Below are positions 39,260 to 49,000 of a stretch of DNA of 64,000 nucleotides, in pieces (position 1 is the stretch's first letter; the number at the start of each line of letters is the position of its first letter). A program made the translations under genes and the position numbers. Source of the DNA: Anastrepha obliqua (taxonomy: Eukaryota > Arthropoda > Insecta > Diptera > Tephritidae); assembly GCF_027943255.1 (NCBI RefSeq), contig NC_072897.1, positions 36,926,044 to 36,990,043 of the forward strand, given 5' to 3'. The notes beneath the pieces were generated by a model, which did not search any database, was not told the origin of the DNA, and was given only the letters and a program-made list of their open reading frames with translations.

Positions 39260-39690
39260 TACATATGTTTATCTTTTGGTATTCTTAAAATATGTTCGGA
39301 TTTGTTCAGTCCTGCATGATTATTCTTAGAATTTACTTAAATATTTTTACTTATTATTTGTGAATGAAATCATTCCCTAATTCGTTCTGAAACTAAAACA
39401 AAAGAAAGAATAATGCGACACCAATCAAATCTATAGATCTTACATTTTTTAACTTTTCAATTTGGTCAGGTTCACGATATTATCACTTTTGTGTAAACGC
39501 ATTAGATCCTCCAACGCGAACACGTACACACACACGAACGCGAAATATTTGTATGGGAAAAAGAAAAGGGCTGTTTTGGGGGTTTCCCGGAAGTTTTTTA
39601 AAAAAAGAAATGTTAAGATTGGTCCATGCGTGGTTGAGTTATGCACTTACCAACACATTTTCCGATTCATTTTTATATTATAGATATGTA
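39260..39690. other. Spacer between mariner and Tc1-like elements
   Basis: The first 60 bases repeat a word (TATCTTTNGTNTTCTTAA) that also occurs near 37928-37965 on the other side of the mariner, so the site carried a short direct repeat. The rest has no recognisable coding sequence. Confidence 0.4.
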
Positions 39691-39915
39691 CTGTGAGCGT
39701 CAAAATAAAGTGTACAAAGCATTTTGTTATAATATGGATTTTATTTCAGTCGTTTATAACAAAACAATATATTTTAATTTCATGTAATTTAAATTAGTAT
39801 TTGATTCTCTACTAATTATTAGAAAACAACAAAAAAATAAATTACAACAACAAAAGTTATAAGACAAAACCAAAATTTAGTGCATATTTTACGCGTCAAA
39901 ATAAAGTGTACAGAG
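39691..39915. repeat. Left IR/DR terminal repeat of the Tc1-like element
   Basis: It contains the outer direct repeat at 39697-39715 and the inner one at 39893-39911, spaced about 196 bases apart. Its inverted partner is 41135-41279 plus 42162-42240. In IR/DR transposons both direct repeats bind the transposase; that role is by analogy. Confidence 0.9.
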
Positions 39916-39939
39916 ATATATTTTACAAAAATGATACCG

Positions 39940-40951
39940 ATTTAGTATTTTGTTGATTTCCCTTTTGCTTTGATAACGGAAGACAGTCTTCGGGGCATAG
40001 ACTCAGCTAGTTTTTTTTGGCACGTCAGATGAAATTTTATCCTACTCTTCCTTTATAGCGAGTTTTAGCATATCCATATTGGTGATTGTCGTTTTCCGGA
40101 TTTGGTGGTTTAAATCCTCCCACAAATGTTCAATAGGGTTTAAGTCCGGTGACTGTGGAGGATGATCCAATGTCTTAGGAGTACGATAAAGCAGCCATTC
40201 TTTTACTATTTTTGCTGTGTGCTTGGGATCATTATCTTGTTGAAAGATCCAAGATCACTGCAAGTCTAATTTCTGTACACTGGTTACTAAAATATTTTGT
40301 AAAATATTCAGATAATCTGTTCTGTTCATGGTACTTTCAATAAAAACCAAATTGCCAACCCCGCTTGCCGCCATACATCCCCACACCATCACCGAACCCC
40401 CTCCGTGCTTAACTGTGTTTATCAAATTTTGGTCGGCATACTCTTTATTTTTGGTTCTCTAGACTTTAACCGGTTTTTTTTTGCCCAAATACCCCGAACT
40501 TACTTTCATCGCTAAACAGGACATTATTCCAGAAAGAAACATCCCGATTTTCGTATTTTTTTGCATAATCAAGACGTTGTTTTTGATTAACTGGCGATAT
40601 TAGCGGCTTTTTTTCCTGGGAGATGACCATGAAACCCATTTGCGTGCAACGCTCGACGTATTGTACTGGCACTTACGCTAGTATCTGATGCTGTTGAAAC
40701 TTCTTGTAATATTTAAAGGGATTTTTCTTCACATCACGCACTATAGACCTTACTTCAGTCTCATTTACAATTTTTGGACGGCCTGCACCTGGGCGATTTT
40801 CTACTTTGCCGAACTTTTTGTATTTGTCAACTATTTTTTTCACAGTATTATGGCTTCTGTTGACAATAGAGCCAATTTCACGAAAGGTTTTACCTTCATT
40901 GCGAAGCTTTAATACCAGTTCTCTAACATCAGTCGAAGTTTGTTTACCCAT
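39940..40951 (-). pseudogene. Tc1-like transposase (D,D34E), frameshifted in a poly-A run
   Basis: The minus strand from ATG 40951 reads MGKQTSTDVRELVLKLRNEG then KTFREIG (first helix-turn-helix), VENRPGAGRPKIVNETEVRS (GRP hinge) and RSIVRDVKKNPFK. After a small frame change: QKQRLDYAKKYENRDVSFWN and NVLFSDESKFGVFGQKK (first catalytic Asp). The frame then shifts at a run of nine A near 40483-40491, and a TAG replaces the expected Trp shortly after. Later blocks are HGGGSVMVWGCMAASGVGNL, SWIFQQDNDPKHTAKIVKEW (second Asp) and SPDLNPIEHLWEDLNHQIRK (the catalytic Glu). All three catalytic residues persist. Only a few lesions separate it from an open gene. Confidence 0.9.
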
Positions 40952-41279
40952 TATTAAAAAAAATAAATAATAGAATTTAATTTACTCTAGACAAAAACTT
41001 TTCGCTCTACCGATCGCAACCAATTAAAATACAATATGAAAAAAGTTTCAATGCATCGAAAAAGGAAGTAAACAAGCAAATACATATAACGGTATTTTTT
41101 ACCGTACAACATCGCTAAAATGCTACTGATGTACGCTGTACACCTTATTTTGACGCGTAAATTTGCACTAAATTTTGTTTTTGTCTTACAACTTTTGTTG
41201 TTGTAATTTATTTTCTGTTGTTTTCTAGTAATTAGTAGAGAATCAAATACTAATTTAAAAAACATGATATTAAAATATA

Positions 41280-42161
41280 CTACTACTCAAATATGAACGA
41301 GACGTTATCAATAAAAGGGTCCGCGGATGACATATGGCAAAAATAAATTTTTTGTTTTTTGGTAGGACTGTTATAAGCTTACATGGCAAATTTCAGCGTG
41401 ATATGTCACATAGTTTGTTTTCTGTGCTACTGTAAACAAGTCAAGCTCGAGTGTGTTTTTCGAATTTAATGATGGAAATTCAAGTTGAACAAAGAATTTG
41501 TTTGAAATTTTGTTATTCCAACAAAATTTCGGCCTCAGACGCCTTAAAAATGTTGCAGACGACCTATGGGGACTCTGTTCTATCGCGTGCACGTGTTTTC
41601 CAGTGGTACAAATCGTTCAAAGAGGGCCGTACATCAACACAAAAAACCACGCCAAAGTCGCTCAAAAATTTGGGTTATGCTGACTGTTTTTTTCGATTAC
41701 GAAGGTGTGGTGCACTCGGAGTTCCTTCCGGAAGGCCGATCGGTTAACGCTGAATATTATTTAGACGTTTTAAAGCGTTTGCGCGAGAACATTCGTCTTA
41801 AAAGGAAGGAATTGTGGGACAACAAGTCATGGTTCTTGCATCACGATAATGCACCAGCTCACACATCACGTCTTTTTCGCGATTATTTGAACAAAAATAA
41901 TGTTAATATCGTTCCGCAAGCACCGTATTCGCCTGATATGGCTCCATGTGAGACAATTGAAGTCATAAAAGAGAATTCGAAGAACACATTCGAGCTTGAC
42001 TTGTTTACAGTAGCACAGAAAACAAACTATGTGACATATCACGCTGAAATTTGCCATGTAAGCTGATAACAGTCCTACCAAAAAACAAAAAAATTATTTT
42101 TGCCATATGTCATCCGCGGACCGTTTTATTGATACCGTCTCGTTCATGTTTGAGCAGAAGG
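41280..42161 (+). mobile_element. Mariner-like element with about 180-bp TIRs, internally deleted
   Basis: The left repeat (41280 to about 41465) and right repeat (about 41975-42161, inverted) match at about 95 percent. They share CATATGGCAAAAATAA, TTTTTTGGTAGGACTGTTAT and CAAACTATGTGACATATCAC. TA occurs at both edges (41278-41279, 42162-42163). Removing the element restores the TIR of the surrounding Tc1-like transposon, which proves the insertion order. At 882 bp it lacks the middle of the transposase. Long TIRs are unusual among mariners, most of which have TIRs near 30 bp. Confidence 0.92.
41470..41970 (+). pseudogene. Mariner-like transposase with large internal deletions
   Basis: From ATG 41470 the frame encodes MEIQVEQRICLKFCYSNKIS, LQTTYGDSVLSRARVFQWYK and SFKEGR (first helix-turn-helix). 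It then jumps by deletion, changing frame, to KPRQSRSKIWVMLTVFFDYE, GVVHSEFLPEGRSVNAEYYL, SWFLHHDNAPAHTSRLFRDY (second catalytic Asp) and PQAPYSPDMAPC, where it is cut just before the residues DFFLFP that normally follow. Both the first Asp block (SDET-l-like) and the C-terminus are deleted, so it depends on another source of transposase if it moves at all. Confidence 0.85.
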
Positions 42162-42354
42162 TATTGTTTTGTTATAAAAGACTGAAATAAAATCCATATT
42201 ATAACAAAATGCTTTGTACACTTTATTTTGGCGCTCACAGTATATTTTCATGTATATTAATAAATGAATTCGTTATTAACATAACCGAAAGTAATAAATA
42301 TTACCGAGCGCGTACTGGGCCCATGCTCACCTCTTTCCATTCAACACCACTTCT

Positions 42355-42500
42355 TTGCGCGACCCCAATACATTTCATTTATTGGCCACTTCGTCCCAAT
42401 GGGTATCTGGGTAAATGAGAATTTTTCACCTCCGAAAACAGGAGCACCCCTTGCCAGGTTTTGCTTAGCCTCCAATTCTCTAAGTGTGTGATAGTAGTTT
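42355..42500 (-). CDS. Possible short exon on the minus strand
   Basis: A minus-strand stretch follows an acceptor-like CACACACTTAG and encodes ELEAKQNLARGAPVFGGEKF then SFTQIPIGTKWPINEMYWGR, reaching a TGA near 42355. The composition is higher in GC than the surroundings and the peptide looks protein-like, but I do not recognise it. There is no clear partner exon. Low confidence. Confidence 0.2.
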
Positions 42501-42709
42501 TTTTAACACTCAAAAAACACACAATTATTTAAAACAATTTATTACCACAAGACAAATATTTCTTGAAATTATATAGTATATGTACTATGTGTATTTGAGT
42601 GAAATGGGATATGGTATATATATGTATATATTATATAAAACCTATGTTAATTGTTTCGTTCAATGTTTGCTATTGTATTAACATAATTATATAAGTACAA
42701 AGGTTTAAT

Positions 42710-42931
42710 TTAAGCCATGAAGTGTTGGATGTTTCCGTATTGTGTGAATCCTGAGTTTGTGTTGTTGTTGCTGCTTTCTTGGTGCTTGTTAGCGGGCTCA
42801 TAGTTCATGTAAACTAAAACCTTTCCCGTGAAGTTGGCGCGGTTATACATTCCTGGTTTGCCTTTCTTTCGCTTTTTAGATTTTAATAGGACCATACAGG
42901 GATGTGTGTGTTTGGAATAAACACCATACAT
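42710..42931 (-). CDS. Small open frame, 73 residues, unidentified
   Basis: The minus-strand frame starts MYGVYSKHTHPCMVLLKSKK, is basic (RKKGKPG) and ends in an Asn/Ser/Gln-rich part (HQESSNNNTNSGFTQYGN). Encoding is short and surrounded by AT-rich DNA. It overlaps no recognised element and lies 50 bases from the opposite-strand exon candidate at 42982. It may be chance or a fragment of a low-complexity protein. Confidence 0.2.
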   Translation of the reverse strand: MYGVYSKHTHPCMVLLKSKKRKKGKPGMYNRANFTGKVLVYMNYEPANKHQESSNNNTNSGFTQYGNIQHFMA

Positions 42932-42981
42932 TTAAAAAACAATTAGAAAAACGCCAAAATGCAAACTTTCTTTAATTTCAG

Positions 42982-43098
42982 ATGGCACATTACAAACAAA
43001 CTAATTTCCCTGAAGATGATGCTAGCTCTGTCGGTGGAATTCATTTAAACGAAGGAACTAATAGTACAGGAATGCATCTTCGATACCATGCAGCACGA
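42982..43098 (+). CDS. Candidate host exon: 39-codon start exon with splice acceptor and donor
   Basis: The block begins with ATG immediately after a pyrimidine-rich acceptor (TTTCTTTAATTTCAG, AG at 42980-42981) and ends with a strong donor (CGA then GTAAGT at 43099-43104). The open frame is exactly 39 codons in phase 0: MAHYKQTNFPEDDASSVGGI, then HLNEGTNSTGMHLRYHAAR. Composition (acidic and Ser-rich, no transposon motifs) differs from everything around it. I cannot name the gene, and no further exon is recognisable in the window, so introns are presumably long. It could alternatively be chance. Confidence 0.4.
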
Positions 43099-43104
43099 GT
43101 AAGT

Positions 43105-44004
43105 TCTTATCAGGAAATAGTTTGAAATATTTTTCATAAGTTTGAGGCCTAGAATAGTAACTATTTTTACTATAATATATTAATAAAAAAAATTTGTCTC
43201 GCTAATTTAGTGTCACAAGTTAGTTCTTTTTTCGAAATTAAAAGCTCTTACTGTTCTCCAAGTTCGAAGAATCAGAAAGGTGTCGTTGTTAGTTCACCTG
43301 TCAAGTTTGATACCTGCATACTTGCAGTCTTCGGCATTAATATTATATTATAAATATGTATTTTATAATTCAAATTTATTACACTAAACGGTTTATTATT
43401 AGAAAAACCAAGTAATGATATCACAAATATCGATTCTAAGTCCGTTAATTGTTAAGCTTGGTCAATGCAAAATATAGTATTTTTTATCTCATGCGATCCA
43501 AATGTGTCTAGCTCTAAGCATTATAATTAAGACTATTGTAATCATCTCAGCCGACAGGGTTTTACGCAATTAATAAACTCGGCGCAGATTTATGCGGATA
43601 CGTCTACGGCCGACCCGATCTACGGATTTACATTGTTTAGTTACCGAGCTAATAGTGTTTCGTGTTTCCAGCAAAATACACGTTTTCTTGTTAGTTTATG
43701 GTATTTCATTGTAGATTTTGTTTTGTGGTCAGAATTGGAAATTATGGCTTGTCGGCCGAACAATCTTTGGTTCGAGCAGCGACGTCAAAATCCATGGAAA
43801 CCGTGCGTACTGCAAGAGCTGAATGGCCTAATTGTTTGAAGACTTGTGTAAAAGCAAATGGTGATCGTTTCGAATGAAAATTTAAAATTTAAAATTTTTT
43901 CTTTAATATTTGCATGGAATAAAACTAACTTCATTAAAAAAAGTATTATAATATCATACCTATAACGGACTTAACTTGTAATATAACCTATGGCAGGACT
44001 AAGT
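43105..44004. other. Intergenic or intronic stretch
   Basis: Mostly AT-rich (43100-43560) with a richer part at 43560-43860, where an open frame (43633-43839) with no recognisable similarity is probably chance. If the exon at 42982 is real, this would be its first intron. Confidence 0.35.
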
Positions 44005-44216
44005 ACAAATATGGCTAGCGTCTTGATGTTTTTTCACAAATAGAAAGTATTATAATTTACGCTATTTGGAGGTGGTGTGAGATATTTAATAGCAGAAATA
44101 CCTTCGGAGGCTTGCTATTGCCTGCCGAAACGATATTAGAAAAAGCAATTTCTATTAATTTTGTTTTGTGCTCACAGTGCGTTTCGAGCAACACATTCGG
44201 CTACAGCGTCCGCCAA
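44005..44216 (-). repeat. Degenerate third copy of the tRNA-derived SINE
   Basis: Words shared with the copies at 32773-33093 and 33680-34006 include GCGTCTTGATGT, CACAAATAGA, GCAGAAATAC followed by TCGGAGG, TTGCCTGCCG, and CATTCGGCTACAGCG (box A region) near 44200-44216. Box B is degraded (GTTTCGAGCA at about 44182). Internal deletions shorten it to about 210 bp. Its decay indicates an older insertion than the other two. Confidence 0.7.
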
Positions 44217-44429
44217 CCACTGCTGTTAACTGTGGGGAATGCATGGATTTTTGTCTAAAAAAATGGTTGTAGGGGAAAAAAGGACAGATTTTTTAAAATT
44301 TACCAAATGTAGAAAATTTTTTTAGGAAATATCAAATCAGAAAATATCAAAGACAGAGCGGAAAAACTTTGAAAAGTTTCCTCAAAATAAAAATCTGCAA
44401 GCGAAAGCAAGCTAGAAAAATACAAAAAG
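44217..44429. other. Spacer with AT-rich sequence before the hAT-like element
   Basis: There is no recognised coding. It may hold the 5' end of the hAT-like element, whose left terminus I could not locate. The ACTGTGGGGAATGCATGG words near 44231 have no identified partner. Confidence 0.3.
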
Positions 44430-45816
44430 TTCAACAGTAAGTGGCTTCAAGACGACCACCTCAAAGACTGGCTTGAGGCTGTGGCAGAAGATCCACATAA
44501 ATGTAAATGCGCTGGTTGTAATTAAATTTTAATATCTGGCAAATCTCATCAAGTATTCAGAGTCAAAAGCGAATAAAACGAAAACAAAGACTGTAAAAAC
44601 AACACTGAAGATAAACCATTTTTTAAAGACTGATAGTTCCAAATATTTTGAAATAAGACTCAGTATATTCTTGCGGAAAATAATATGGCGCTACTTGTAG
44701 TAGACCATTTAATTCCACTTCCACTAAAAAGTATTGACCAAAGTGGAACAGAAAAGTTAATAAGTAAATTAAAAGCGAACAAGTTTTCCATGATGATTGA
44801 TGAAAGCACAGCCAACGGGCTCAATAAGCATAGGTGTCTGCTATTTAGTTAGAATTTTCGATAAAGAAAGCGGGCGAGTTGTTTTTAAGCTGTTGGCTAT
44901 CCTTCCTATAGGAACTGATTGCACTGCAGAAGCTCTCTACATTGATTTTAAAGGATGCGTTTTATCTCTTGAAATCCCATTCGAAAACATAGTTGGTAAT
45001 TAAAGTAAATTTTTTGTTGGATGTTTACTTTTCTAATTACATAATTTATTTCTTTTAAGGTATGTGCAGGAATGGTGCGAGTGTAATGGTCGGGCTGCAT
45101 AATTTCTTTGCATCAAGGTTATATAATGACATCCCAAATGCTCTTGTTGTAAAGTGTATATGTATGCCATTTGACAGCTATTATTGCAAGCAACTGCGTA
45201 GCACTCTCCAGAGCACCTGATGATCTTTGATAAAATGCTAAACCAGAAGGAAAAGAAAATTCTTAGGACTTGTGCAACCAGATGGCGGTCTCATCACAAA
45301 TAAGTGGATAGTGTATCAGAAGATTGGGATGTATTGCTAGCATTTTTTAGACAGGCTGTCACGCAAGACAAATTAAAGTCTACGGAAATGATTTTATCTG
45401 AGCTCAATAATGAATGCAATAAGATGTATTTTCTTTTCCTTAAGTATGATCTCAATTACTTCAATAAGCTTAGCACCAAGTGCTTCAACGAGAGAGAGTC
45501 GATAGAAATATTTTTAAGTTTCGGTCAAAATTTTATTAAAAAATCTGAGCTTAACACTGTTTGTAGTGTAAGATCTCCACATATTTCTTTACCGCTTGAA
45601 GAAATATTTCTTCTTGCGGCGAGCTGCTTAACACTGTTCCAAAAATGACTGCAAAGAAAATTAGAAACGACTTACTGCCTTGGAAAAGATACAGCGTAAA
45701 TTATCGCTAAAAAATGAGATTTTTAAGGAAATGGAGTATTTAAATCCAAAAGTTGCTGTGGGAGCAAACGGCAACAAAAACGAATTGACATTTAGCAATA
45801 TTCTAAATATATACAT
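44430..45816 (+). pseudogene. hAT-like transposase pseudogene with BED-type zinc finger and a 64-bp intron
   Basis: Pieces in order: KYKKFNSKWLQDDHLKDWLE then AVAEDPHKCKCAGC (BED-like zinc finger with W and CxxC), a frame-broken linker, KANKFSMMIDESTANG (the catalytic DES block), ISIGVCYLVRIFDKESGRVV and FKLLAILPIGTDCTAEALYI, then ENIVG. A 64-base intron (44996-45059; GT...AG) joins to MCRNGASVMVGLHNFFASRL (hAT-type D-c----mmG) and LVVKCIC (C-x2-H region, His lost). Further downstream, LRTCATRWRSHH (the conserved TRW) and VSEDWDVLLAFFRQAV follow. Several stops break it. The C-terminus is cut at about 45816 by the next element. Confidence 0.7.
44996..45059 (+). other. Probable intron in the hAT-like pseudogene
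   Basis: The donor GTAATT follows GTTG at 44996 and the acceptor CTTTTAAG ends at 45059. Removing it joins codons to give ENIVGMCRNGASVMVG in one frame, with the reading open on both sides. At 64 bases it is typical in size for insect introns. The splice sites fit this reading, but no transcript evidence exists here. Confidence 0.6.
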
Positions 45817-45981
45817 TAGACTGGCCGCAGCTTGTATGGAGAAAAATTAAAAATTGAAAGTCCAAAAGTTTTCGGGTCGTAAAACATGAGGTTAGATGCA
45901 ATAAAGAACGGTATATTTTTTCAGCCCGATGCGATGATGTCTAACCGTGCCCATTTGATCCCAAAGTATGGAAAATTTGAA
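45817..45981. repeat. Left terminal inverted repeat of the 3.35-kb transposon
   Basis: It begins TAGACTGGCCGCAGCTTG and includes TTTTCGGGTC at about 45885 and the shared core at 45932-45975. The inverted partner is at 49001-49165. Similarity between the arms is strong at the tip (11 bases) and the core, weaker in between. Confidence 0.9.
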
Positions 45982-47090
45982 AAAATCACAATTTTTACTA
46001 ATTTTTTTTCGTTTCGAATTTGTTTGTTCAAATCTTATATTTATTGATGTGATGCGATTTTAATTAATGATCTTGTTTACTTTATTGCGGTATGGCCAAA
46101 TTTATATCGCGAAAGCCACCTGACAAAAGGCGCTTTCAGCACACATAACTGACTAGTGATTCGTGGAAAATATGTCACCGTCAGTTGAGTAATAGAGATT
46201 GTGTTTTATGAACGGTGCGTAGAGCCAGCTGCTAAATGGAATAATTATTTTTAAATTTTATGCAAAGGTACTTTTTAAATAATTTTTCATACTTCACTAT
46301 AATAATAAAAATAAAAATTTGTTTCATAATCAACACTTTGGTGATCACTAAACAATTCATCAACTGTTGTGTTCGCTGAATACGCTAAAAGTTTTGAATT
46401 TTTACTCGACATTTGAATTAGTAGGCTTTGACATTGCATTCTTATTCAGTGTGAATTTTTTTCTCGATATTTGAATTGGTAGGCTATGGCATTGCATTTT
46501 TATTCAGTTTCAGTTGTCTTATGCCTTTAATAGTACAAAAGTAATTAGTTAGTGAAAAAATGAGTTCAAAATCATTATCAGACATTCCGAAAAAAAAATT
46601 ACGTTCTGAGCAAAAAATATTTCTTCGAGGTGAATGTGAAAGTGTTATTTTGGGGGCCAAGTTGCCATCAATGAAACAGGTGCTCCAATTATTGTTTTAC
46701 AAAATGAGGCACGAAAACTTGACTTTGGAAAACAGTATGAAATACACGATTGGTGCCACGATTGAATTTTGGATTGTATTAAAAAACTTAAAAATCTTTA
46801 CGAGGAATGGAGAAATTTACAAAAACATTCGAAGACTCCTAACGAGAAGTGTCGTAAAAATGAAGCAGAGTTTAAGGATAAAATTGAAAACTTCATATTT
46901 GACATTGCACCCATGGATGCTCTAGGTATAATGAAAATGCAGGAAGATAAAGAATTTCTTTTGCTCCAAAGAAATAGAGGACGTCCAGGTAGTATGTATG
47001 GTGCCGATACTGTACTCACAAGAAAAGAAAAACGCAAAGAGCAACGAATTGAAGAAGAAAGAAAGCGCGTTGAAAAGCATTTAGTTCATA

Positions 47091-47150
47091 GTAAGTTTAT
47101 TAAAGTTAAGCTTTACTGGTTCTTTTTTTAATATTTGATCCCATTTGAAG
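47091..47150 (+). other. Probable intron 1 of the transposase-like gene
   Basis: A GTAAGT donor at 47091 and an ATTTGAAG acceptor ending 47150 define a 60-base intron. Joining the flanks keeps one reading frame across it (HLVH-T-NYALEVSD). Together with the second intron this makes a spliced gene model plausible. Confidence 0.65.
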
Positions 47151-47533
47151 CTAATTATGCTCTTGAAGTCTCTGATACCGAGGATGCTGAAAAGGATATT
47201 TCAGCTGACGAAGAAAATGCAGCAAAAGATATGAATGAAGGCGAAGATACAGACGGAAGTAACATTAATTTACTACCGAAAAAGGCAAATCGAGGAAAAA
47301 TTAATTTTATTGATGATAGAATGCTTGCATGCATGGACAAATGTAACCTCTGAACAAGAGATGCCATGCATTTGGTGAGTGCAACGGTTGCTGCCTTTAT
47401 AAATACCTTGCAAAATATTAATGGAACGCCGTCAGTAAAAATGGAAGATTTAATTCTTAATCGAACAACATTACATTCGATGAGGAGAGATTATCGTCGC
47501 AGACAAGCTCAAGAGATTATTAATGGATTCAAT

Positions 47534-47600
47534 GTATTGGTTTTACTGAATATGTTTATAAGATTTTGGATTTTTGACCTTTCTTTTTACTTGTTTGTAG
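47534..47600 (+). other. Probable intron 2 of the transposase-like gene
   Basis: A GTATTG donor at 47534 and a pyrimidine-rich acceptor (CTTTTTACTTGTTTGTAG) ending 47600 define a 67-base intron. Splicing shifts the downstream frame so that IINGFN connects to IPDVFVLHWDGK, which is the frame that stays open through the two acidic blocks. Confidence 0.7.
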
Positions 47601-49000
47601 ATTCCCGACGTTTTTGTCCTTCACTGGGATGGCAAGCTGCTTGCAGAAATCCGAGGCACAGAAAAGAAAGATAGATTGTCTCTCGTTGTCACAGGAGAAA
47701 ATATGGAAAAACTGCTCGGGATGCCAAAAATTGAAAGTTCAACGGGAGATGCAATAGCTGCGGAAATACATCATTTTTTGTGCAAGTGGAAGCTCGATGA
47801 TTTAGTGGAAATTGTATCATTTGATACAACAGCTGCTAATACGGGAGTTAATAATGGAGCAGCGTTCTTGCTTGAAAAAAGGTTCGGCCGAAATCTACTT
47901 TTCTTTCCCTGTCGTCACCATGTTAGTGAGTTCCAGCTCTAACAGCTGGAAAAACATTAATTCTAAGTCATTTAAAAGTGGAATATCGGAAAATGAAGTT
48001 CGGAAAGTCTTTACAATAGCTGAAGTGGAAATATTTAAGAACTTTTGTCTAACTGCATTAAATAGTCACCACACTCGTGCCGATTATCGTTGCTCTTTGT
48101 TGGGGAAGACGTACCAAATTTTTCACAAGTACGGTCACCTGGTGCAACATCACACGTAAGGTTTATGTCGTAGTGACTATATTGCTACAAAATGTTTCTG
48201 TTTCGTGAGCAATTCGTGTTAACGACTTCAGAGATAAAGAGTCTAAGAAGCGTTTGTATTTTTTTAACCTGCATCTACGTTCCATATTGGTTTCGTTGTG
48301 TGGATCCAATAGCTGCTCCACAAAATGACCTTAAGCTCATTCAAGATGTGATTGTATATTTCGATAAGAATGTATCCAATGCCTTGTTACATAAAATTAA
48401 AAATCATCTATGGTATTTGTCGGAAGAGGCGTTTGGCCTTTCAGTTTTTGATGATCAAATTCCTTCACATATTAAGCGAAAAATGGTGGAAGCAATTACT
48501 AGCGATAACCAGAAGGAAGATGCTGTTCCAAAGAGAGTTGTTGCAACAATGTCAGCAATAACGCTTTACGGCAGCAAGAATATAAATGATTTTATTTCAC
48601 CAAGAACTAAAACATTCTTTACCCGCTTAGGAATTGAAACAAGTTTTTTGGAATCAGATCCTTCAACATGGCAAGAAAGTGAAGACTATATAGCGGGCAA
48701 ACGAATTTGTCAGCATTTGTCTGTAGTTAATGACGCTGCAGAGAGAGCATTGAAATTGATCACAGACTACAACAGATCGCTTACTTATAATGAAGAAGGT
48801 AAACAGTACTTACTGCAAGTTGTTGAGCACTACAGGCAATTGTATCCGTCTTACACCAAAACATCTCTCATTAAATAGACAATCTAATTCTTTAATTAAA
48901 ATTTTATTAAATTAAAATAAATTATATAAATAAAGTTAAATTATATATATATTAAGTATATACATATTAAATTAAATTAAATTATATAAATTGGAAACAA

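Larger units (their letters stand above)
39691..42240 (-). mobile_element. Tc1-like element with long IR/DR terminal repeats, containing a nested mariner
   Basis: The left end CTGTGAGCGTCAAAATAAAG (from 39691) and the inverted right end (to 42240) match almost perfectly for about 80 bases. The similarity extends to about 225 bp when the nested mariner at 41280-42161, which sits in the right repeat, is removed. Each repeat carries two direct copies of GCGTCAAAATAAAGTGTAC (outer 39697-39715 and 42216-42233; inner 39893-39911 and 41138-41156), the IR/DR layout of several Tc1-type transposons. TA flanks both ends (39689-39690 and 42241-42242). Without the nested insert the element is about 1.67 kb. 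High TIR identity suggests recent movement. Confidence 0.93.
46560..48878 (+). pseudogene. Spliced transposase-like gene of the 3.35-kb transposon, with stops and a deletion
   Basis: From ATG 46560: SDIPKKKLRSEQKIFLRGEC, then (frame change near 46765) CIKKLKNLYEEWRNLQKHSK, MDALGIMKMQEDKEFLLLQR and NRGRPGS, and a charged helix (TRKEKRKEQRIEEERKRVEK). After a 60-base intron (47091-47150) an acidic segment VSDTEDAEKDISADEENAAK, then CMDKCNL, TGA at 47351, and RDAMHLVSATVAAFINTL follow. After a 67-base intron (47534-47600): IPDVFVLHWDGKLLAEIRGT (first acidic block), EIVSFDTTAANTGVNNGAAF (second, in FDTTAANTG) and NLLFFPCRHHVSEF (C-x2-H). A deletion with frameshift follows. Then LFREQFVLTTSEIKSLRSVC, HLWYLSEEAFGLSVFDDQIP and VEHYRQLYPSYTKTSLIK with stop. 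The D...DTTA-N-G...CRHH...E order resembles hAT catalytic layout (inference). I recall multi-copy insect relatives with this protein pattern. Confidence 0.75.

Noticed and set aside
43633..43839. Second exon of the candidate host gene
   Set aside because: It has an open frame but no good acceptor in matching phase and no recognisable similarity.
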